22,566 nt of DNA from Spirogloea muscicola (lineage: Eukaryota; Streptophyta; Zygnematophyceae; Spirogloeales; Spirogloeaceae). The notes under the pieces were generated by a model. That model was not told where the DNA came from. It searched no databases and saw nothing but the letters and a program-made list of their open reading frames with translations. The translations under genes were made by a program, and so were the position numbers. Where the stretch lies: NCBI GenBank assembly GCA_009602725.1, contig WELB01000092.1, positions 120,624 to 143,189 of the forward strand. The letters are read 5' to 3'. Positions 17,466-22,566 of the stretch are shown in pieces. How positions within the stretch are numbered: position 1 is the stretch's first letter; each line of letters opens with the position of its first letter.

Positions 17466-17985
17466 TGTAACGAACCACCCCTGTACACAGGCAAATAAGG
17501 GATTAGGTCCTTATTGGATACGGAATTGGAGGTTTAGGAGCAAACCCCCTACACGAAGAAGCACTTGCGCGTCTGCGCACAGCGGAAGTCTTGGTCCTGT
17601 GGTGCTGCCGTGGGGCACCTCCTGGGCACCAGCCCGTAGCTAGCCCACCAAGGGCTGGCCACGGACGCCTCGCAGCACGCCGGCAGCAGTCTGACAGCGG
17701 CGGACTGCGGCAGCAGGCAGCAGCAGGGCTGCGCCTCTCTCTGGCTTCAACGATCCGAGCTCCCTCAGCCGGGTTGAGGCCAGACCCTTGTAGTGCTCCA
17801 CCATGCCACCCTCCCCTTGAATGTGTGGAGTCCGCCCCTTGGCCTACCCCGAAGGCTGTGCCGGACGAATGGCGATTCATGCCGGTCCGCGACACCAAGC
17901 GGCGCATCGGTTGTGCAACTGCAGGAGGCGTTGTGCAATCGCCGGAGGCACCAAGCGGCGCACCGATTGCACAACCGCTGTGACA
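17466..17985 (-). mobile_element. Solo LTR 8 (minus strand)
   Basis: Plus-strand edges are TGTAACGAACC and CGCTGTGACA, 520 bp. Internal blocks match the family (AGGTTTAGGAGCAAACCCCC, ACACGAAGAAGCAC, GCGCAGCGGAAG-like). GAAGC lies at 17461-17465 and at 17987-17991, one base off the right edge, suggesting a target-site duplication with a one-base change at the end. It carries internal direct and inverted repeats near 17890-17985. Confidence 0.7.
17893..17977. repeat. Direct and inverted repeats at one end of LTR 8
   Basis: CACCAAGCGGCGCA occurs at 17893-17906 and 17949-17962. TTGTGCAA occurs at 17911 and 17931. CGGTTGTGCAA (17908-17918) is the exact complement of TTGCACAACCG (17967-17977), an 11-bp inverted repeat with a 48-base loop. 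On the minus strand this is the start of the LTR. Confidence 0.8.
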
Positions 17986-17986
17986 C

Positions 17987-18138
17987 GAAGCGGTCTGGAC
18001 CCCCCTGGGCTTCGGGCGGGACTTGTTAGCTTGGCATGCCTCACATGTTGATACATATTCTTTGACCGTCTTGTCCATATTGGGCCAATAAAGTGACCTT
18101 TGCACCTTTTCAATTGTCTTAGCTTCGCCCATGTGTCC
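17987..18138 (-). pseudogene. Gypsy integrase zinc-binding (H2C2) remnant
   Basis: Minus-strand reading from 18138 gives GHMGEAKTIEKVQRSLYWPN, then VKEYVSTCEACQANKSRP, the HHCC zinc-binding domain that precedes the integrase catalytic core. One His and the CxxC pair (about 18032-18045) are visible. The upstream His and all of RT/RNase H that should lie to the right are missing because the Gypsy-2 3' LTR is inserted at 18139. On the left the frame runs out at about 17990, next to LTR 8. This is a fourth, separate gypsy copy, or a broken part of Gypsy-3. Confidence 0.85.
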
Positions 18139-18674
18139 TGTAAAAAACCTCGCCCTACACAAGCGGTTAGAATGAGCAGTCCTTCTTGAGTTCGGCTGTA
18201 GGGGGTTTAGGGACCAACCCACTACACAGGCAAAGCACTAGCGCATAGGCGCAGCGGAAGACAGGCCCCGTGGCGCCGCCGTCCGGCGGCGACTCCACCT
18301 CCGGGGCGCAGGCCGGCGCAGCAGGCCCCGCAGCAAGGCCCCGTGCGGCGGCGGCTGCGGCGGCGAGCAGCGGCAAGGCTGCTCCTGGGCTTCACCGGCT
18401 CGAACTCCCCCTGAGCCTCAGCCTCCAAGGCTCTTCGTGCTTCCCCGTGCCACCCCCCCTCCAGGGGTGTGAGCGGGTCGCCCCAAGGCCTGCCCTTGCG
18501 GGCGGGCCCAAGGTCCCCCCTTGGCAGGGTCGAACCTGGCGAGGGTATATCTGGACGGGCGGGGCACTTGCCCGGCAAGCCAGCCCGCCACCTGGCGGGC
18601 CCACTTGTCCCAAATAGCCGGTCATGTGATGCCAACAGAGCCATGTGGCTTAAGCAAACGGCTGGTTCATTACA
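18139..18674 (-). repeat. Gypsy-2 3' LTR
   Basis: Plus-strand edges are TGTAAAAAACC and TTCATTACA, 536 bp. Over the 240 bp or so that can be compared, it differs from the 5' LTR by six substitutions and two short indels. Its family members are solo LTRs 3 and 4. The region matching the TATA block of LTR 1 reads GCACGAAGAGCC, so no TATAAGTA is present. Confidence 0.9.
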
Positions 18675-18688
18675 TACCTCCCCACTCT
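18675..18688 (-). other. Gypsy-2 polypurine tract
   Basis: Minus-strand AGAGTGGGGAGGTA directly before the LTR start TGTAATG; correct place and composition for plus-strand priming. Confidence 0.8.
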
Positions 18689-18732
18689 GGTGTTAACGTC
18701 CTCGGGAACAACGAGAAAACAGCCGACAGGTA

Positions 18733-19180
18733 TTAAGATGTCCGACGGCTGCTGCCTCTACCAAGCCTAGGAGAATTACCACCCTTGGCCAGGAATTCCC
18801 TGAGAGCATCTGGAAAATTTGCCAAATTGGCCGCAGGCTCCCACGTGTTGTGCTCAGGCCCATACCCGAGCCACTTCACCAGATATTCACGGGTCTTACG
18901 CCCTCGAGGCTTGTCCCTGTGAGACAAGATCTCTTCCACCTCAAACTCAAGATCATCCTCGATGACTAGTGGAGGTGGGGGCGGTTGGACACGACCATCC
19001 GAAAGGAAGGCCCTCAGCTGAGACTCATGGAAGACGTTATGGACCTTCCAATGCACCGGTGTCTTCCAACTCGTAGGACACCTTGCCCACAAGGCGTACT
19101 ACTGCAAATGGTCCAACCCACTTGGGCAGCAACTTGCGCGTACCCACAGCCCGCAAGGATAAGTGCTTCGTGCTCAGCAC
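18733..19180 (-). pseudogene. Gypsy-2 integrase C-terminus and chromodomain
   Basis: From 19180 the minus strand reads VLSTKHLSLRAVGTRKLLPK then GPFAVVRLVGKVSYEL, the SH3-like integrase C-terminal part. A frameshift at about 19055-19065 leads into VHWKVHNVFHESQLRAFLSD, a Pro-rich linker, and an uninterrupted chromodomain (FEVEEILSHRD, REYLVKWLGYGPEHNTWEP, FPDALREFL) ending at a stop at 18733. The aromatic cage residues expected for histone-tail binding are represented by the conserved Trp/Tyr in YLVKWLGY and NTWEP. The catalytic DDE core is absent because of the deletion at 19178-19197. Confidence 0.88.
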
Positions 19181-19197
19181 CACTTGTGCACCACCAC
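19178..19197 (-). other. Deletion junction removing RT, RNase H and integrase core
   Basis: Minus-strand sequence passes from LLEEFADVVVH, the last residues before RT in Ty3/gypsy polyproteins, to VVLSTKHL, the integrase C-terminal segment, within about 20 bp. GTGGTG occurs on both sides (plus-strand CACCAC at 19178-19183 and 19189-19194). About 3 kb of coding sequence usual for this position is missing. Confidence 0.8.
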
Positions 19198-20040
19198 ATC
19201 CGCAAATTCTTCCAGCAGCTTATCAAGAACCCGGCCATGTGAATCCGCAGCATTCACGCACAAGTCAGGCTTAGACTCGTCGTTCAAAGCCACCATCACA
19301 AGAAAATCCATCTGGACAGTATTCCTGTAAATCAATCGCTTCATCTGCATGGCGGACAGCAGAATGGAAGCCCCTGCCGCCAGCGGCGGTGCACAGGGAA
19401 GCTGCTTGCAAAGGACAAAGCGCCGTGCGCCACGTTGTACCGTGCAAGTATGGCGTTCAAAATCAAGGCATGCTGATGTGGCGCAAAGCCAGTCATCTCC
19501 CAATATCACATCAAAGGCGACAGTCAACGCAATGGCATGACAAGGCACCTCGGCTTTGTATTGCTGGATGCGAATGGGAACCTTGCACAGGCCTAACACA
19601 TCGGTGGGGTGGCCATCGGCCAATGTCACTCTAGGCAGGCCATCTGCTTGCAAATGCAGGCCAGTGGAGCACACCAAATTCCTTTTGACGAAGGACACTG
19701 AGGCCCCTGGCTGTATGAGGATCCTAGCTGGTGCCGCAGCGACCAGCCCCTCAAAAAGCATAGTGTGTCCCCCATGGACACTGCCAAGGAATGGGGTGCG
19801 AGCGACATATACCCTGACCGCTGTCGGGTTAGGCCTAAGCCGAGTGGCATCAACGCTACGCCTAAGGAGCCTGTGTCCCGCCTCGTGCGAGCACAACAGC
19901 GACATCCCCGGCGGAGCTTGATCAACCACGCCGCGCTTCTGTGGCACAATGAAGAACAGCATTTCTTCAGGCCGACGGCACTCAGACCAGCTCAGGTAGA
20001 CATCTGCAGCCTCTTGCAAGTCATTGTGGGCAACCCACAC
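19198..20040 (-). CDS. Gypsy-2 protease region, catalytic motif lost
   Basis: The open frame begins at 20040 (overlapping the gag frame by 49 bp in a different frame) and runs through the deletion junction to a stop at 19174. N-terminally VWVAHNDLQEAADVYLSW is of unknown role. The retropepsin-like fold is marked by ILIQPGASVSFV (19690-19720) where D-S/T-G is expected, hydrophobic strands, and FDVILGDDWL (about 19480-19510), the second family motif. With Gln-Pro-Gly in place of Asp-Ser/Thr-Gly at 19705-19713, proteolysis is unlikely. The frame ends with EEFADVV just before the missing RT. Translation would need a gag-pol frameshift or separate initiation. Confidence 0.75.
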
Positions 20041-21858
20041 AAATAGAGGCCCTCCGGCCTCCAGACCTTGCAGTTAAGCAGAAATGGAGCGCACAGCCGG
20101 TATGTTGGTTGGCGGGCAGCGATGCCAGCAAGATCAAACAGCTCGAGTGCGTCTGGCTGAATGAGATGGCTTGCAGAGGCAGGGGCCAAGCACTCACGCT
20201 TGCCCTTGGAATTGCCCTGGTCCCGGCCCATAGGGCGCTGTGGACGTGGACGTGCGGAAGAGGGACCTGCCGCCGGGCAGTCCCTGAGCTGATGGCTCTT
20301 GGCACCGCACTTGAAGCAGCTGCCAGCCCCTTCCACCCGCGGTTTGGGGAAGTCGCCTTGAGGTCGAGCGTTCAAGCCGTGCCTCGGGTCGAACCGCTTC
20401 TTGCTTCGTTCTGCATCGAAGCCGCCTGCCTCCAGCAGGGGACGCTTGCTTGGACCGGCAATGTCCGGCGTGCTGAGCACCTTGCGGGCGTGCTCCACCA
20501 TCTTGGTGAAGTCCGTGACCGGTTGTGCCGTTGCGGAGTCCACCGCGACCCAATTGCGAAAACGAGAAGGCAGTCCAGCCTTAAATCGTTGGCATTGGTC
20601 AATTGGCTTCATTGGCTCGCTGCGCAGCTTGGACAGCAGCAGCCGGAATCCCCGCACATAGGGCTCAAAGCCCTCGCTCCCCTCGCCCCTCAGGCGGAGA
20701 GCATCCAGCTCATCGCGGGCGCGCAGCTCCGAGTGTGGGTCACCATACGCCGACGTAAGCGATCTGCAGAAGAAGTCCCAGTCACCGGACTCCTCAGGCG
20801 TAGAGCTCTTCTTCAAGGTGCTCCCACCACTCCCGGGGCTCCCCTGAGAGGTAGGTGGGAGCGAGGCGCACGCGTGCCCCCGTGGCCGTGTTGGAGCAGA
20901 CGAACCATTCGTCCATCTCGTCCAGCCATGGTTGCAAGCCTCCCCGATCATCGTGACCGGAGAACTGCCGTGGTGCATGGGCCCTGGCAAGTCCATGCTC
21001 AGGGTTGCCACTGCTCTTGCGCATATGCTGCAACGAGGCATCCACCTCTTGCATGCGCCGCGCCTCGGCGCGCAGCTGGACGAGGAGAGTGCGCTGCTCC
21101 GCGCAGATCCTCGCAAGGAGACGATGTTGAGCCGGGTCCGTCGCAGACTGGGCTGCCGCCAGATCTCGAGTAAGTAGTGCAACGCGTTGCAAGTCCCCAG
21201 TCGACAAGCCCTCCAGGCCTCTGGCTCCCAGCTCCATGTGCCCCTCGTGGGCGTGCCCCGCTCGGGCGTGCCCCTCGTGGGCGTGCCCCTCGTGGGCGTG
21301 CCCCTCGTGGGCGTGCCCCTCGTGGGCGTGCCCCTCGTGGGCGTGCCCCTCGTGGGCGTGCCCCTCGTGGGCGTGCCCCTCGTGGGCGTGCCCCTCGTGG
21401 GCGTGCCCCTCGTGGGCGTGCCCCTCGTGGGCGTGCCCCTCGTGGGCGTGCCCCTCGTGGGCGTGCCCCTCGTGGGCGTGCCCCTCGTGGGCGTGCCCCT
21501 CGTGGGCGTGCCCCTCGTGGGCGTGCCCCTCGTGGGCGTGCCCCTCGTGGGCGTGCCCCTCGTGGGCGTGCCCCTCGTGGGCGTGCCCCTCGTGGGCGTG
21601 CCCCTCGTGGGCGTGCCCCTCGTGGGCGTGCCCCTCGTGGGCGTGCCCCTCGTGGGCGTGCCCCGCTTGGGCGTGCCCCTCGTGGGCGTGCCCCTCGTGG
21701 GCGTGCTCCGCAGCAGCCACTGCCGCAGCAGCTGGCCCTCCAGCAGCCGCTGCCTCAGCAGCCGACCGCTCTGCCTCCCGAGGAGGGCTCGGCCGCGCAC
21801 TGGACGTGTGTGATACCATGCTGGCTGAAGAACACTGAGTGATCAATTCAGGCTCCAC
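19992..21858 (-). CDS. Gypsy-2 gag, one internal frameshift
   Basis: Start candidates are ATG at 21858 and at 21819 (MVSHTSS). The Gypsy-3 leader aligns at both, and the second ATG sits at the better-conserved point. Order: Ala-rich stretch, 31 HAHEG-type pentapeptides, a coiled-coil-like segment (RICAEQRTLLVQLRAEARRM), then the capsid-type Retrotrans_gag domain (FSGHDDRGGLQPWLDEMDEW, YLSGEPREWWEHLEEE). At about 20794-20830 this frame stops and the continuation (ESGDWDFFCRSLTSAYGDPH, FKAGLPSRF) is in the next frame. Then come a basic linker and a CCHC knuckle (CFKCGAKSHQLRDC), with the stop at 19992. Gag packages RNA into particles. The shift is probably a single-base mutation; a programmed shift in mid-gag would be unusual. 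Confidence 0.85.
20277..20318 (-). other. CCHC zinc knuckle in Gypsy-2 gag
   Basis: CFKCGAKSHQLRDC fits C-x2-C-x4-H-x4-C exactly; this binds one zinc and contacts element RNA in nucleocapsid proteins. Codons are intact. Confidence 0.92.
21241..21705 (-). repeat. Minisatellite of 31 x 15 bp encoding HAHEG in gag
   Basis: The plus-strand unit is CCCCTCGTGGGCGTG. Twenty-six consecutive units (21271-21660) are identical at every base. Variant units are 21256-21270 and 21661-21675, read as HARAG and HAQAG. Because the unit is a multiple of three and lacks stops in all six frames, it makes long spurious frames on both strands. The biological frame is the one that continues into the capsid domain, giving the His-rich pentapeptide about 155 residues long. 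Confidence 0.95.
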
Positions 21859-22305
21859 CAGTCAGCAAATCACACACTCCATACTGCAATACAGGACATC
21901 GCAAGACTGGTGCACCAGCGAGCGAGCAAGCAAGGCAGCGCGCAACTCCACACCTCAATCAGCGGGCAGGCAGACAGCCGCAGATATGACCAGGACTGAT
22001 GCACTCGGTCACTGCTGGCCACACGACTGACCTTACCACACAAAGGCTGCAGACTCAAGCCACAACTCAAAAGGAGCGAACGCAGCAAGTGGTCCTCAAG
22101 GATCAGTCGATCAATGGTGTTGGTCGTAGCTGGCTCACAGCGCGAAGATGGCTCCGCACCCGGCGCTTCCGCTGAGCCGCCTCAAGAACCAACGTCTGGC
22201 AAGCACTTTATCTTTGACAGAAAAAAGTCAGGCCAGCACATCAGGGTGATCCTTGCATCATCAGCGGCGAGCACAATAAGTCACAAGCGCGATGGATGCA
22301 AGACC
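21859..22305 (-). other. Gypsy-2 leader (5' untranslated) region
   Basis: This region lies between the primer-binding site and the first gag ATG, about 450 bp. It is similar to the Gypsy-3 leader at about 15590-15925, including AGGATCACCCTGATG-type and CTTGCTCGCTCGCTGG-type segments on the minus strand. RNA dimerisation and packaging signals normally lie here; none can be pinpointed. Confidence 0.7.
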
Positions 22306-22318
22306 GCCTCTGATACCA
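22306..22318 (-). other. Gypsy-2 primer-binding site (tRNA-iMet)
   Basis: Minus-strand TGGTATCAGAGGC two bases from the LTR edge; the first 11 bases fit the initiator-Met tRNA complement, and it is the same site as in the copia element at 7258. Confidence 0.88.
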
Positions 22319-22320
22319 AA

Positions 22321-22566
22321 TGTAAGGAACCTCGCCCTACACGCGGTTAGGGTGAGCAGTCCTTCTTGAGTTCGGCTGTAGGGGGTTTAGGGACCAACCC
22401 ACTACACAGGCAAAGCACTAGCGCATAGGCGTAGCGGAAGACAGGCCCCGTGGCGCTGCCGTCCGGCGGCGACTCCACCTCCGGGGCGCAGGCCGGCGCA
22501 GCAGGCCCCGCAGCAAGGTGCGGCGGCGGCTGCGGCGGCGAGCAGCGGCAAGGCTGCTCCTGGGCT
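22321..22566 (-). repeat. Gypsy-2 5' LTR, partial
   Basis: Starts TGTAAGGAACC on the plus strand and continues to the window end. It aligns with 18139-18390 of the 3' LTR. About half of the expected 536 bp is inside the window, so U3 and the outer target-site duplication are not visible. Confidence 0.9.

Larger units (their letters stand above)
18139..22566 (-). mobile_element. Gypsy-2: deletion-derivative chromodomain Ty3/gypsy element, 5' LTR cut by window edge
   Basis: Parts from right to left (minus strand): 5' LTR from 22321, primer-binding site, leader, gag with a pentapeptide repeat and zinc knuckle, protease, the start of RT for a few codons only, integrase C-terminus, chromodomain, polypurine tract, 3' LTR. 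The two LTR ends are nearly identical, so it is the youngest recognisable insertion here. It inserted into an older integrase (17987-18138). The expected outer duplication on the left is TGTCC (18134-18138); its partner lies outside the window. Without RT and integrase core it is non-autonomous. Confidence 0.88.

Noticed and set aside
21241-21705. CRISPR-like array
   Set aside because: Units are directly adjacent 15-mers without spacers, and the sequence is a eukaryotic gag.
19992-21800. A 602-codon minus-strand frame with RGTPT repeats taken as one protein
   Set aside because: Only its C-terminal part (from about 20810) is gag. Its repeat part is a shadow frame of the HAHEG array.
21177-21842. 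Long plus-strand frames through the 15-bp repeat (RAPRG, LVGVP and WACPS repeats)
   Set aside because: A 15-bp unit without stops keeps all six frames open. Only the minus-strand HAHEG frame connects to a recognisable Gag domain.
22375-22400. Telomere-like GGTTTAGGG in the LTR
   Set aside because: Single occurrence inside a conserved LTR block, also present at 18195; no tandem TTTAGGG array.

Overview
The window looks like nuclear DNA of a plant-lineage eukaryote, most likely a GC-rich, repeat-rich streptophyte such as a charophyte alga or an early-diverging land plant. The evidence is a spliced ALDH12-type aldehyde dehydrogenase gene with about a dozen short GT-AG introns, chromodomain Ty3/gypsy retrotransposons, and primer-binding sites matching initiator-methionine tRNA. 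The species cannot be settled from the sequence alone. No tRNA, rRNA, CRISPR array or bacterial operon was found.

Layout. Positions 1-3420 hold the 3' nine-tenths of one ordinary host gene, mitochondrial delta-1-pyrroline-5-carboxylate dehydrogenase (ALDH12A1), read on the plus strand. Thirteen exons encode 499 residues to a stop codon; the first exon(s), with the mitochondrial presequence, lie left of the window. Positions 3421-5640 are its 3' flank, with a few coding-looking pieces that I cannot name and otherwise nothing clear.

From 5640 to the end the window is a stack of nested LTR retrotransposons, mostly decayed. In order: the 3' end of a minus-strand chromodomain gypsy element (5640-6440); three tandem truncated LTR heads (6469-6866); the 5' end of a copia element whose gag frame opens inside its own LTR (6867-7870); a degenerate plus-strand gypsy RT/RNase H (8010-9277) interrupted by a solo LTR with perfect 5-bp target-site duplications (9278-10026); a related LTR pair A and B (10032-10739, 13675-14367) enclosing an interrupted frame; a solo LTR inside a solo LTR, each with perfect duplications (11449-12868 containing 11649-12511); further LTRs (13032-13540, 14368-15176, 15946-16647, about 16843-17465, 17466-17985); and an integrase zinc-finger remnant (17987-18138) cut by the youngest element.

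That element, called Gypsy-2 here, occupies 18139 to beyond the right edge on the minus strand. It keeps both LTR edges, the polypurine tract, primer-binding site, gag with a CCHC zinc knuckle, protease, and an integrase C-terminus with chromodomain. It has lost reverse transcriptase, RNase H and the integrase core through one deletion with microhomology at its edges. Its protease lacks the catalytic aspartate, and gag carries 31 copies of a 15-bp repeat read as the histidine-rich pentapeptide HAHEG. It could move only with proteins supplied by another element.
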